This document shows, one piece after another, positions 14,989 to 28,565 of a DNA stretch of 64,000 bases (positions within the stretch are counted from its first letter, which is position 1; the number at the start of each line of letters is the position of its first letter). The notes beneath the pieces are model-generated. The model had not been told where the DNA came from. It made no database searches and worked only from the letters and a program-made list of their open reading frames with translations. The position numbers and the translations under genes are program-made. The stretch lies in contig CALXUM010000009.1 in the NCBI GenBank assembly GCA_944391685.1, positions 1-64,000 on the forward strand, written 5' to 3'. This DNA comes from an uncultured Alphaproteobacteria bacterium (GTDB taxonomy: Bacteria > Pseudomonadota > Alphaproteobacteria > RF32 > CAG-239).

Positions 14989-15016
14989 ATTATAAAAAAT
15001 ATTGCTTAAAATGCAA
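14989..15016 (-). promoter_or_regulatory. Strong promoter for the structured RNA
   Basis: Minus strand: TTGCAT (15016-15011), 16 bases, perfect TATAAT (14994-14989). Transcription would start near 14982, at the first helix of the RNA. Confidence 0.7.
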
Positions 15017-15034
15017 TTAATTTATGAAAGATTT

Positions 15035-15229
15035 TTGACCATAGCGGTTTTACAACCAAGGATGAAATAGAATATCAAATGGCTCGGCAAAAAAGAGAGA
15101 ACAGTTTGATAGAAGGCTATAACAACTAGGGAATAAGTAAAGACTATCCTTTAATCAGGCACCAACTTCTGGGGTAAGGCTGATAACAATTATGGTTTCG
15201 GCTCTTCCAATATTGCCGATAATATTAAA
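15035..15229 (+). repeat. Direct repeat, copy 2 (195 bp)
   Basis: Partner of 13654-13848; see there. Confidence 0.9.
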
Positions 15230-15980
15230 AACAAACAAAACCAAGATATAAGTTCCGCATTATATCCCAAACCAAATAGGAAACGATGCCGCAAGTTATA
15301 AATTGGCTCAGAATAATCAAGCTAATATGGTGAGTGATGCAAATACATTATCTGAAAATAATTTATCTGATGATGAATTAATAGAAACCATGTATCCCAT
15401 TATAAAAGAGCATGAAAATGCAAAACCTTTTCCATATTATGATACAAGGTGGAATAAAACTGTTGGCGTTGGTAATAATATTAACAATAAAAAAGATTTT
15501 TACGGCACAAATTGGTCTGCTGACAATATGCCTGCAAACAAACAAGATATAGACTCTTGTTTAGAAAATCTTGAAAAAGAAAAAAACAGAATACAGAAGG
15601 AACGAATTTTAGCAGGACTAAATCCTAATGAACACAATTATAAGGCTGATTATTTTGCTCAATTTTGTAACATAAATATTGATGACGATACAATGCGTCA
15701 AATGAGTATTGACCATATGAAAGGTGATTTAAAAAGTTTACGCAAATTAATTCAAAATTTTGATGAACTGAGTTTAAATAAAAAAATGGTACTCATGGAT
15801 TACATGTATAATTTAGGACCAAATAAATTTACAGAAAAGGAATTTTCTAATTTTATTAAAGGTGCAAGAACTAATAATCTTGATTTAATGCTAAAACATG
15901 ACCATCGTTTAGGTATTGACGAAGGACGTAATATCTGGACGGATAAAACTCTTAGAAAAGATTTACCAAATAAAAAATAA
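15035..15980 (+). pseudogene. Toxin-like gene 2, decayed, with lysozyme-like C-terminal domain
   Basis: Begins with the same segment as toxin-like gene 1, now with TAG in place of a Gln codon and the same frame change, followed by another near 15260. The last 217 codons are open (ATG 15330 or the frame above it) and look like a T4-lysozyme-type (GH24-like) domain: IIKEHENAKPFPYYDT with E as candidate acid, TVGVGNNI, and later DYMYNLGPNKF. So the C-terminal domain would attack peptidoglycan. Whether the open part is still translated is unknown; no good ribosome site is seen. Confidence 0.6.
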
Positions 15981-16014
15981 CATAAAATAATATATGGTGT
16001 GGAGTTTGGTCTAA

Positions 16015-16470
16015 TTAATCAAGCTCCACAGCATATGTACTCTCTCCATAAATTGAAGTATCTGGTTTATAATAATAATACTCTTTCACATAAAGAGAAG
16101 TGCATTTTCCTTCATCGTCTGTCGTAAAACATCTATCAAGTTGATATTTATAAATATCATAATGTGTACCCTTTCCTCGCCAATAAATATCTTTACATTT
16201 TAAGACAATATAGTTTTCTTCATTTTTTAATAGTTTACAAGGAACGACGGTCCACCCGTTTTCATGTTTGTCATCTTTGGTATGAATGATAGAATTTGAA
16301 TATGTCATTGAGGTTGGGGTTAGATAAGTTTCTTTGCTGCCAACGGCAAAAGGAGCCAATTGTTTATAAAACAGGGGGTTAACAAATTTTTCTTCTTTAT
16401 TTTGCGTAAATAAACTACAAGCGGTTGTTATCAGCAAAACAGCCATACAGGCAAACAAGACTTTTTTCAT
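16015..16470 (-). CDS. Lipoprotein, 151 aa, unknown
   Basis: Signal peptide with lipobox (LLITTACS, Cys about residue 18), so anchored to a membrane after processing. The mature part has four further Cys (PCKLL, KCKD, RCFT, KCTS) that may form disulfides, and many Tyr. I start at the ATG at 16470; the TTG two codons earlier is less likely. Convergent with the lysozyme-like gene; not recognised, and a role as its immunity protein cannot be claimed because the strands differ. Confidence 0.75.
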   Translation of the reverse strand: MKKVLFACMAVLLITTACSLFTQNKEEKFVNPLFYKQLAPFAVGSKETYLTPTSMTYSNSIIHTKDDKHENGWTVVPCKLLKNEENYIVLKCKDIYWRGKGTHYDIYKYQLDRCFTTDDEGKCTSLYVKEYYYYKPDTSIYGESTYAVELD

Positions 16471-16591
16471 CACCAAATTCCGATAAAGTTATTTGCCTAA
16501 AAGCTTAATCTCAAAAGTTGAAGATATTGTTAAGTCTAAAAAAGGTTTTTTAGGGAGAAATAAAAAATTTGATTTTGGAGTGATTTTTTAC

Positions 16592-16621
16592 TTGCCAGAA
16601 TCGAAAAAGTGAGTCTATTAT
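16592..16621 (+). promoter_or_regulatory. Probable promoter for rpoBC
   Basis: TTGCCA (16592-16597) and TATTAT (16616-16621), 18 bases apart. A separate promoter would be expected since rpoB is cut off from rplJL by 4.8 kb and terminators. Confidence 0.5.
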
Positions 16622-16676
16622 CCCCCCGAATTTGGTCGCTTATGAGCGATGATTGCATGCAATTATTTTAGGTTTT

Positions 16677-16729
16677 CTCGCCAAGAGGAGCGGTTTTCCT
16701 ACGGTTTGGCGGGTTTTTTCTTTTTTTTA
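16677..16729 (+). terminator. Attenuator-like terminator in the rpoB leader
   Basis: CTCGCCAA (16677-16684) with TTGGCGGG (16706-16713), then T-rich run, lying between the promoter and rpoB. Some read-through must occur; probably the old rplL-rpoB attenuator. The remaining leader (16730-16818) shows nothing else certain. Confidence 0.65.
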
Positions 16730-16818
16730 TATATATAAACGTTTAACCTTCTGCGTGCGGGTTTCAAAAATTTTTTGATAGGATGGCCGCAGAATTTAAC
16801 CACAAGGATTAAAATACA

Positions 16819-19800
16819 ATGAAAGAATCTTATACGAGCAAGAGACGTGTAAGAAGAAACTTCGGTCGAATCGATGCCGTTGCCGACATGCCGAGTTTGA
16901 TTGAGGTTCAGAAAGGGTCTTATGACAGTTTTATTCAGGCTAACGGGGCTGAAAAATGCGAGTTTGGTCTGGAAGAAGTTTTCAAATCAATTTTCCCGAT
17001 TAAAGATTTTTCCGGAAACGGCGAGTTGGAATTTGTCAACTATGAATTGGAAGAGCCAAAATATGATGTTGACGAATGTATCAAACGCGATATGACTTAT
17101 GCCGCTCCGGTTAAGGCTACTTTGCGTTTGGTGGTTTGGGATACCGATGAGGCTACCGGTGCAAAATCTATTCACGATATTAAAGAACAAGATGTTTATA
17201 TGGGTGATATTCCATTGATGACGGAAAAAGGCACCTTTATTTTTAACGGAACGGAACGCGTTGTGGTTTCTCAAATGCATCGTTCTCCGGGTGTGTTCTT
17301 TGATCATGATAAAGGAAAAACCATATCTTCAGGTAAATATTTGTTTGCCGCCAGAATTATTCCGTATCGCGGTTCTTGGTTGGATTTTGAGTTTGATGCC
17401 AAAGATTTGGTTTATGCTCGTATTGATCGCCGCCGTAAATTGCCGGTAACTTCTCTTTTGTATTCATTGTATTCAAAAGAAACCGAAGAAAAAATTGCCA
17501 AGCTTGCCAAACAAGGCAAAAAAATTGATCCGGCAGAAATTAAAGGTATGGATAAAGAAGAAATTCTTAACTACTTTTATGATGCCGATATTTATGTTGC
17601 CGATAAGAAAAACTGGAAAGTTAAGTTTGTTCCGGAACGCATGAAAGGCGTTAAGTTTGAGTTTGATTTGATTAATGCCAAAGATGGTAAAGTTGTTTTG
17701 GAACAGGGTAAAAAACTTTCTCCGCGTGTGGCTCAAAAATTGGCTGATGACGGTTTGGAGTATTATAAAGTTACTCCCGAGCAGTTAATCGGTAAGTTTT
17801 TGGCAAACAATGTTGTGGTTGCAAAAACAGGTGAAGTTTTGGCTGAAGCTGGTGATGAAATCACTCAGGAAATGTTGGATAAGTTTGCTCAAAACAAGAT
17901 CGGCGAAATTAAAACCTTGTTTATTGACGGGGTTAATGTAGGACCGTATATCCGCAACACTTTGGCAGCAGATAAAAACAGCTGTCGTGAAGAGGCTCTC
18001 TTGGATATTTATCGTGTTATGCGTCCGGGTGATCCTCCGACGTATGAGACTGCCGATCAATTGTTCCATGCTTTGTTCTTTGACAAAGATCGTTACGATT
18101 TGTCATCAGTTGGTCGTGTTAAGATTAATGCCGCATTTGATATTCCTTTTGAGGAAGCTCCGGATACTTGCGGTATTTTGCGTAAAGATGATATTTTGCT
18201 TATTGTTAAAAGATTGGTTGAATTGCGTGACGGCAAAGGTGAGGTTGATGATATTGACCACTTGGGTAACCGTCGTGTTCGTTCAGTTGGTGAGTTGATG
18301 GAAAATCAATATCGTATGGGGTTGCTCAGAATGGAAAGAGCCATTCGTGAAAGAATGAGTTCTGAAAATCTGAACAATGTTAAACCTCAGGATTTGATTA
18401 ATGCCAAACCGATTGCCTCTGTTATCAGAGAGTTTTTCGGTTCTTCTCAATTGTCTCAATTTATGGATCAGAACAACCCGTTGTCAGAAATTACACACAA
18501 ACGTCGTTTGTCTGCATTGGGCCCCGGTGGTTTGTCTCGTGATCGTGCCGGATTTGAAGTCCGCGACGTGCATCCGACACACTATGGTCGTATCTGCCCG
18601 ATTGAAACACCGGAAGGTCCGAACATTGGTTTGATTAACTCATTGTCAACTTATGCCAGAATCAATAAATACGGCTTTATTGAATGTCCGTATCGTAAGG
18701 TTGTTAACGGCGTGGTTACCAATGAGGTTGTTTATTTGTCAGCCAATGAAGAAGGTAAGTTCAAAATTGCCGAAGCTAATGCCAAGGTTAAAGAAGACGG
18801 TCATTTTGAAGATGACTTGATTGCTTGTCGTAAGGCCGGTGAATTTGAGTTTGCTCATCCGGAAGAGATCAACTTTATTGACGTTTCGCCAAAACAATTA
18901 GTTTCTGTGGCTACGGCATTGATTCCGTTCTTGGAAAACGATGACGCTAACCGTGCATTGATGGGTTCAAACATGCAACGTCAAGGCGTGCCTTTGTTGC
19001 GTTCGGAAGCTCCGTTGGTTGGTACCGGTGTTGAGGCTGTGGTGGCCAAAGATTCTGGTGCTACGGTTGTTTGTAAGGCAGACGGTATTGTTGACGCCGT
19101 TGATGCTAACCGTATTGTGGTTCGCTCAAAAGATGAGCATGCCGCCGATGCCGGTGTTGAAATTTATCGTTTGCAGAAGTTCCGTCGTTCAAACCAAAAT
19201 ACCTGCATTAACCAAGTTCCGTTGGTTAAGGTTGGTGATGAAGTTAAAGCCGGTGATATTATGGCTGACGGACAATGCACCGATATGGGAGAATTGGCCC
19301 TTGGTAAAAACGTTTTGGTTGCGTTTATGCCTTGGAACGGTTTGAACTACGAAGACGCTATTTTGTTATCGGAAAGAATTTCTCGTGATGATGTGTTTAC
19401 ATCTTTGCATATTGAGGAATTTGAAGTTATGGCCCGTGATACTAAATTGGGTCAGGAAGAAATTACCCGCGATATTCCTAATGTTGGTGAGGAAGCTTTG
19501 CGTAACCTTGATGAAGCAGGTATTGTTTACATCGGTGCCGAGGTTAAGGCCGGTGATATCTTGGTTGGTAAAGTAACTCCTAAGGGAGAGTCTCCGGTTA
19601 CTCCGGAAGAGAAATTGTTGCGTGCAATCTTTGGTGAAAAAGCCTCTGATGTTCGTGATACTTCTTTGCGTGTTCAGCCAGGTATTGAAGGTATTGTGGT
19701 TGATGTTCACGTGTTCTCTCGCCGCGGTGTTGAGAAAGACGAGCGTGCTTTGTCAATTGAGCAGGAAGAAATTTCACAATTGGCTAAAGACCGTGATGAC

Positions 19801-20994
19801 GAAATTGCAATTATTCGCCGTAACGTTGAAGCTCGTTTGAAATCTATGTTGGTGGGCCAAAAGGTTGTTGATGCTCCAAAGGGAACTTTGGCTAAAAATG
19901 CTGAGATAACCGAAGCTAAATTGGCTGAAATTCCTTCTTCACAATGGCGTAAGATCGTGGTTAAAGACGAAAAGACCATGGCAAACATTGAAGAGTTGCT
20001 CAATGCTTTTGATGCTCGTTTGGAAAAGATTCAAAAACACTTTGACAATAAGGTTGAAAAAGTTCAACGCGGTGATGATTTGTTGCCTGGTGTATTGAAA
20101 ATGGTTAAAGTATTTATTGCTACCAAACGTAAGATTCAATCCGGTGATAAAATTGCCGGACGCCATGGTAACAAAGGTACGATTTCTCGTGTTTTGCCGT
20201 TGCAGGATATGCCTTATATGGAAGACGGTACACCAGTTGATATCGTGTTGAACCCGTTGGGTGTGCCTTCACGTATGAACGTGGGACAAATTTTGGAAAC
20301 TCACCTTGGTTGGGCCGCTCAAAAGCTTGGTCAACAATTGAACGAGTTGTGGGAGCAAGTTAAAGCCGGTCAAAAGACCGAAAAAGATTTGCGTGCCAAA
20401 CTTAAAGATATTTATGGTGAAAAACAGTATAAACGTGAAATTGCCAATATGAGTATGGATGATTTGGATTTGATGATTCCAAACCTCAAAAACGGTGTGC
20501 CGATGGCTACTCCGGTATTTGACGGTGCCTCAGGCGATGATATTAACGAAATGCTGAGTAAGGCCGGTTTGCCGACATCAGGTCAGATTGACTTGTATGA
20601 TGGTCGTACTGGTGAAAAGTTTGACCGTAAGGTTACCGTTGGTATCATTTATATGATTAAACTTCACCACATTGTTGATGAAAAAATGCACGCTCGTTCG
20701 GTTGGTCCTTACAGCTTGGTTACTCAACAACCTTTGGGTGGTAAGGCTCAGTTCGGCGGACAACGTTTCGGTGAAATGGAAGTTTGGGCTTTGCAAGCTT
20801 ATGGTGCGGCTTATACTTTGCAAGAAATGTTGACCGTTAAGTCAGATGATGTGAACGGACGTACCAAGGTTTATGAGGCTATTGTTCGCGGAGAGGATAG
20901 CTTTGAGGCCGGTATTCCTGAATCATTCAACGTTCTGGTTAAGGAAATCAAATCTTTGTGCCTGAACGTAGAACTGTTGAACGAAGAAGTTTAA
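16819..20994 (+). CDS. rpoB: RNA polymerase subunit beta
   Basis: Catalytic core subunit, 1391 residues, full length. Seen: [12 protein letters not shown] start, the rifampicin-binding cluster [18 protein letters not shown] / [18 protein letters not shown] in the sensitive-type form (Asp, His and Ser at the classic resistance sites intact), [20 protein letters not shown], and the C-terminal [25 protein letters not shown] precedes the ATG. rpoC follows after 19 bases. Upstream synteny is broken by the accessory block. Confidence 0.99.
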   Translation: MKESYTSKRRVRRNFGRIDAVADMPSLIEVQKGSYDSFIQANGAEKCEFGLEEVFKSIFPIKDFSGNGELEFVNYELEEPKYDVDECIKRDMTYAAPVKATLRLVVWDTDEATGAKSIHDIKEQDVYMGDIPLMTEKGTFIFNGTERVVVSQMHRSPGVFFDHDKGKTISSGKYLFAARIIPYRGSWLDFEFDAKDLVYARIDRRRKLPVTSLLYSLYSKETEEKIAKLAKQGKKIDPAEIKGMDKEEILNYFYDADIYVADKKNWKVKFVPERMKGVKFEFDLINAKDGKVVLEQGKKLSPRVAQKLADDGLEYYKVTPEQLIGKFLANNVVVAKTGEVLAEAGDEITQEMLDKFAQNKIGEIKTLFIDGVNVGPYIRNTLAADKNSCREEALLDIYRVMRPGDPPTYETADQLFHALFFDKDRYDLSSVGRVKINAAFDIPFEEAPDTCGILRKDDILLIVKRLVELRDGKGEVDDIDHLGNRRVRSVGELMENQYRMGLLRMERAIRERMSSENLNNVKPQDLINAKPIASVIREFFGSSQLSQFMDQNNPLSEITHKRRLSALGPGGLSRDRAGFEVRDVHPTHYGRICPIETPEGPNIGLINSLSTYARINKYGFIECPYRKVVNGVVTNEVVYLSANEEGKFKIAEANAKVKEDGHFEDDLIACRKAGEFEFAHPEEINFIDVSPKQLVSVATALIPFLENDDANRALMGSNMQRQGVPLLRSEAPLVGTGVEAVVAKDSGATVVCKADGIVDAVDANRIVVRSKDEHAADAGVEIYRLQKFRRSNQNTCINQVPLVKVGDEVKAGDIMADGQCTDMGELALGKNVLVAFMPWNGLNYEDAILLSERISRDDVFTSLHIEEFEVMARDTKLGQEEITRDIPNVGEEALRNLDEAGIVYIGAEVKAGDILVGKVTPKGESPVTPEEKLLRAIFGEKASDVRDTSLRVQPGIEGIVVDVHVFSRRGVEKDERALSIEQEEISQLAKDRDDEIAIIRRNVEARLKSMLVGQKVVDAPKGTLAKNAEITEAKLAEIPSSQWRKIVVKDEKTMANIEELLNAFDARLEKIQKHFDNKVEKVQRGDDLLPGVLKMVKVFIATKRKIQSGDKIAGRHGNKGTISRVLPLQDMPYMEDGTPVDIVLNPLGVPSRMNVGQILETHLGWAAQKLGQQLNELWEQVKAGQKTEKDLRAKLKDIYGEKQYKREIANMSMDDLDLMIPNLKNGVPMATPVFDGASGDDINEMLSKAGLPTSGQIDLYDGRTGEKFDRKVTVGIIYMIKLHHIVDEKMHARSVGPYSLVTQQPLGGKAQFGGQRFGEMEVWALQAYGAAYTLQEMLTVKSDDVNGRTKVYEAIVRGEDSFEAGIPESFNVLVKEIKSLCLNVELLNEEV

Positions 20995-21010
20995 GCTAAA
21001 GGAGTTTTGA

Positions 21011-25159
<4,149 letters not shown>

Positions 25160-25184
25160 GAAATAAAGCTTGTTTTATAGAAAT

Positions 25185-25217
25185 AAAAACTCCAGAGTTT
25201 TTACTCTGGAGTTTTTT
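25185..25217 (+). terminator. Terminator after rpoC
   Basis: AAAACTCCAGAG / CTCTGGAGTTTTTT stem with T-run. Confidence 0.9.
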
Positions 25218-25271
25218 ATTTAATGATTGTATTATATATAAAAGGTATCTTTTGTAAGAGAGTTTTGATAA

Positions 25272-27077
25272 GTGATTGATATTAAGCAAGGTTTAGCCAA
25301 TTTAAGAGAACATATTAAAGTGGCTCCCGAAAAACCGGGAGTTTATCGCATGATTAGCGATAATGAAGAGGTTTTATACGTTGGTAAAGCCAAAAATATC
25401 AAAAAAAGGATTACGGCTTATTCACATTTAGATAAGTTGCCATTGAGATTACAGCAAATGGTGGCTCAAATAAAACGAATGGAGTTTATTGTCGTTGAAA
25501 ATGAATCCAGAGCTTTATTGGTTGAAAATGAGCTGATTAAAAAGTTTAAACCTCGTTATAATATTTTATTGAAAGATGATAAGACTTTTCCGCATTTGAT
25601 GATAGATGTGGAAGCTGACTATCCGAGTTTGCATAAATATCGAGGTAGCCGCAAAGACAAGAACAAATATTTTGGGCCGTTTGCCAGCGTTTTGGCGGTA
25701 AACAGCGTTATGGATATTTTACAAAAAGTGTTTTTGTTGCGTTCTTGTCGGGATAATGTGTTTAAAAATAGGCAAAGACCTTGTTTGATGTACCAAATTA
25801 AAAGATGTTCGGCTCCTTGTGTGGGAAAAATTTCGCAAGAAGATTATAAAAAACTGGTGAATGAAGCAATTGCTTTTTTAGAGGGGAAAAATAGCAAGAT
25901 ACAGGCAGAACTTTCAGAAAAAATGAACCAAGCCAGTGAAAAGCAGGATTATGAAACGGCAATAATGTTAAGGGACAGAATCCGAGCATTAACCAATGTG
26001 CAATCAAAACAAAATGTTGAATATGCAGATATAAAATCAGCTGATTTTATAAGTTTGGTGAGGGATAAAAATGTTGTTTGTATTCAGGTGTTTTTTATTC
26101 GTTCAGGGCAAAATTGCGGAAATGTTCCTTATTTTCCGTCTCAAGCGATTGATGCTTCAAACAATGAAATTTTAGAGGCATTTTTGAGCAGTTTTTATGC
26201 CATACATTTGCCGCCGAAAGAAATTATATTATCTGAAGGAATAGAAAACAAAGCTTTTATGGAAGAGGCTCTGGGAGCAAAAATATCGGTTTATAAAAAA
26301 GGTAATAAAGCGGCCATATTAAAAACAGTGAGTGAAAATGCCAAAGAATCAATCGCACGTAAAATAGCCATGGTTTCAAGCGTGAAAAAGAATTTAACCG
26401 ATTTTATGGAAAAATTCGGATTACCCAAACTACCTAAAAGAATTGAAATTTATGATAATTCTCATAATCAGGGAAGTTATGCGGTTGGAGCAATGGTGGT
26501 GGCTACTCCTGAAGGTTTTGATAAAAAAAGTTATCGTACATTCAATATAAAAAATCCGCAAATTACCAATGATGATTTTGCGATGATGAAAGAAGTTTTG
26601 ACCAGACGATTTGAAAAGATGAGTGCTGAAAATCGGCCTGATGTGATATTGCTTGACGGAGGGCGCGGACAACTTAATGCAGTGTATGAGTGTTTGCAAG
26701 GATTTGATTTAGACAGGATTAGCATTATTGCCATATCAAAAGGGCCGGAAAGAAATGCCGGAAAAGAATTTTATCATATGAAAGATAAAGAAAGTTTTGC
26801 GTTGGAGTTTCAGTCCCCACTGGCATTTTATTTGCAAAATTTGAGAGATGAAGCACATCGTTTTGCAATTGGTACACATAGAAAAAAAAGAGCAAAATCA
26901 ATTTATAAATCATCACTTGACGAAGTAGATGGAATCGGAAGTAAAAGAAAGAGAGACCTGCTTAATTATTTTGGATCTGCCGAGGAAGTGGCCCAGGCAG
27001 AAGTAAAAGATTTGCAAAAAGTTACAGGAATTAGCAAAAAAACAGCGGAAAAAATTTATAACTACTTCCATAATTAG
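25272..27077 (+). CDS. uvrC: Excinuclease ABC subunit C
   Basis: Makes both incisions in nucleotide excision repair with UvrAB. Seen in order: GIY-YIG nuclease (KPGVYRMISDNEEVLYVGKA), the cysteine cluster RPCLMYQIKRCSAPCVG, UVR domain near residue 205-235, RNase H-like domain (EIYDNSHNQGSYAVGAMVV, LLDGGRGQLNAV), and tandem HhH at the end (VDGIGSKRKRDLLNYF). 601 residues. GTG start at 25272 with AAGAGAG upstream. Confidence 0.97.
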   Translation: MIDIKQGLANLREHIKVAPEKPGVYRMISDNEEVLYVGKAKNIKKRITAYSHLDKLPLRLQQMVAQIKRMEFIVVENESRALLVENELIKKFKPRYNILLKDDKTFPHLMIDVEADYPSLHKYRGSRKDKNKYFGPFASVLAVNSVMDILQKVFLLRSCRDNVFKNRQRPCLMYQIKRCSAPCVGKISQEDYKKLVNEAIAFLEGKNSKIQAELSEKMNQASEKQDYETAIMLRDRIRALTNVQSKQNVEYADIKSADFISLVRDKNVVCIQVFFIRSGQNCGNVPYFPSQAIDASNNEILEAFLSSFYAIHLPPKEIILSEGIENKAFMEEALGAKISVYKKGNKAAILKTVSENAKESIARKIAMVSSVKKNLTDFMEKFGLPKLPKRIEIYDNSHNQGSYAVGAMVVATPEGFDKKSYRTFNIKNPQITNDDFAMMKEVLTRRFEKMSAENRPDVILLDGGRGQLNAVYECLQGFDLDRISIIAISKGPERNAGKEFYHMKDKESFALEFQSPLAFYLQNLRDEAHRFAIGTHRKKRAKSIYKSSLDEVDGIGSKRKRDLLNYFGSAEEVAQAEVKDLQKVTGISKKTAEKIYNYFHN

Positions 27078-27133
27078 ATTTTATCTTTTAGTATGATTGT
27101 CAGGTTATTGTTTTTTTATAAAGGGGTATGAAC

Positions 27134-27829
27134 GTGTATAGTTTGCCGAATCTTTTAACAATATCCAGAATCGTGGTGATTCCGGTTATATTTTTGTCTG
27201 TTTATATTAATTCAACATTATGGTCTTTTTTGGCAGCAGTGTTGTTTATTATAGCTTCAATTACTGATTATTTTGACGGTTATTTAGCGAGAGCTCGTAA
27301 TCAGACATCAGCTTTGGGACGTTTGCTGGACCCGATCGCCGATAAGCTTTTGGTAACATCGGCGTTAGTGGTGTTGTTGGCAAAGCCTGATATGGTGGTT
27401 ACGAAGCTTAGTTTTATTCCGGTTATCGTTATATTGTGTCGTGAATTGTTGGTTTCCGGTTTGCGTGAATTTTTGATGGAAGTAAGGGTGGGGATGCCGG
27501 TTACTCGCTTGGCAAAATGGAAAACAGGTTTTCAAATGACGGCGTTGTCAATGATGCTTCTAAAAGGTTTTTGGTATTGGGGCGGAATTGGCGAAATATT
27601 GTTATGGATTGCCGGAGTTTTAACATTTATTACCGGTTATCAATATTTTCAGCAAGGTCTTAATTATATTAACAAAATGGATAAAGAAAAGAAAAAAGTT
27701 GCTAAAGAAGCTGTTAAGAAAACACCAGCTAAAAAAGAAGTAAAAAAAACAGGTGCTAAAAAAGCTGCTGCAAATAAAGCAATAAAGGCAACAAAGAAAA
27801 ATGTAAAGAAACCGACTGTAAAAAAATAA
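27134..27829 (+). CDS. pgsA: CDP-diacylglycerol-glycerol-3-phosphate phosphatidyltransferase with lysine-rich tail
   Basis: Makes phosphatidylglycerol phosphate in the inner membrane. Seen: MYSLPNLLTISRI start and the CDP-alcohol transferase motif DYFDGYLARARN...GRLLDPIADK, with several membrane helices. I choose the GTG at 27134 because AGGGG lies too near the ATG at 27128. Odd: after the last helix there is a ~50-residue Lys/Ala-rich tail (KKVAKEAVKKTPAKKEVKKT and on to the end), resembling histone-H1-like repeats; PgsA normally ends near residue 185. The tail should be cytoplasmic and could bind DNA or acidic lipid. Confidence 0.93.
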   Translation: MYSLPNLLTISRIVVIPVIFLSVYINSTLWSFLAAVLFIIASITDYFDGYLARARNQTSALGRLLDPIADKLLVTSALVVLLAKPDMVVTKLSFIPVIVILCRELLVSGLREFLMEVRVGMPVTRLAKWKTGFQMTALSMMLLKGFWYWGGIGEILLWIAGVLTFITGYQYFQQGLNYINKMDKEKKKVAKEAVKKTPAKKEVKKTGAKKAAANKAIKATKKNVKKPTVKK

Positions 27830-27847
27830 GCGGAGGTTAATGCGCGG

Positions 27848-28540
27848 ATGGATGCCGACGCAAAACATATTTTGGTGGTTGATGATGATACCAGGTTACG
27901 TACTCTCCTGCAAAGATTTTTGCGGGAGAGCGGTTTTTATGTGTCAACGGCAAAAAGAGCAGATGAAGCAAGAAAATTTTTGAAACTATATAATTTTGAT
28001 TTGTTAATCGTTGATATTATGATGCCGGAGGAAAGCGGTTTGGAGTTTTTGGATAAACTGAGAAAAGAAAATATAAATATTCCGGTGATTATGTTAACGG
28101 CGATGGGAGAGGTGCAAGATAGAATTGTTGGATTGGAACAAGGTGCTGATGATTATGTGGCTAAGCCTTTTGAACCTAAAGAATTAGTTTTGAGAATAAA
28201 AAATATCTTAAAAAGGACGCCAGATGAGAAGGCAGATGTTTCTGATCAACTTAATTTGGGCTTGTGCATTTATAATATGCAAACTAAAGAACTGTTTTCT
28301 AAAAGCGGAGATTTAATTCATATAACACCTGTAGAGCAGTCGTTATTAAATATTTTGGGGACAAAGTCCGGACAAATATTTACAAGAGAGAAATTGGCGG
28401 AAATTTTAGGTGCAGGGCAGAGTCCTAGATCTATAGATGTTCAAATAACAAGATTGCGTAAAAAAATAGAAAAAGATTCAAAAAATCCTCGTTATTTGCA
28501 AACTGTGCGAGGAAAAGGATATATGTTGTTGCCAGAGTGA
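27848..28540 (+). CDS. OmpR-family response regulator
   Basis: Receiver domain with the acidic pocket (VVDDD), phosphoacceptor Asp in LLIVDIMMPEE, Thr in MLTAMG and Lys in VAKPFEP; then a winged-helix DNA-binding domain ending PRYLQTVRGKGYMLLPE. 230 residues. GGAGG 11 bases before the ATG, 18 bases after pgsA. It pairs with the kinase at 28566, an OmpR/EnvZ-like system; in alphaproteobacteria such pairs control envelope genes, but the stimulus is not visible. Confidence 0.92.
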   Translation: MDADAKHILVVDDDTRLRTLLQRFLRESGFYVSTAKRADEARKFLKLYNFDLLIVDIMMPEESGLEFLDKLRKENINIPVIMLTAMGEVQDRIVGLEQGADDYVAKPFEPKELVLRIKNILKRTPDEKADVSDQLNLGLCIYNMQTKELFSKSGDLIHITPVEQSLLNILGTKSGQIFTREKLAEILGAGQSPRSIDVQITRLRKKIEKDSKNPRYLQTVRGKGYMLLPE

Positions 28541-28565
28541 TTATAAAACAAAACGGAGAAATGAA

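Noticed and set aside
16015..16470. Lipoprotein as immunity partner of the lysozyme-like domain
   Set aside because: It is on the opposite strand and convergent, so not in the same operon, and it has no recognised lysozyme-inhibitor motif.
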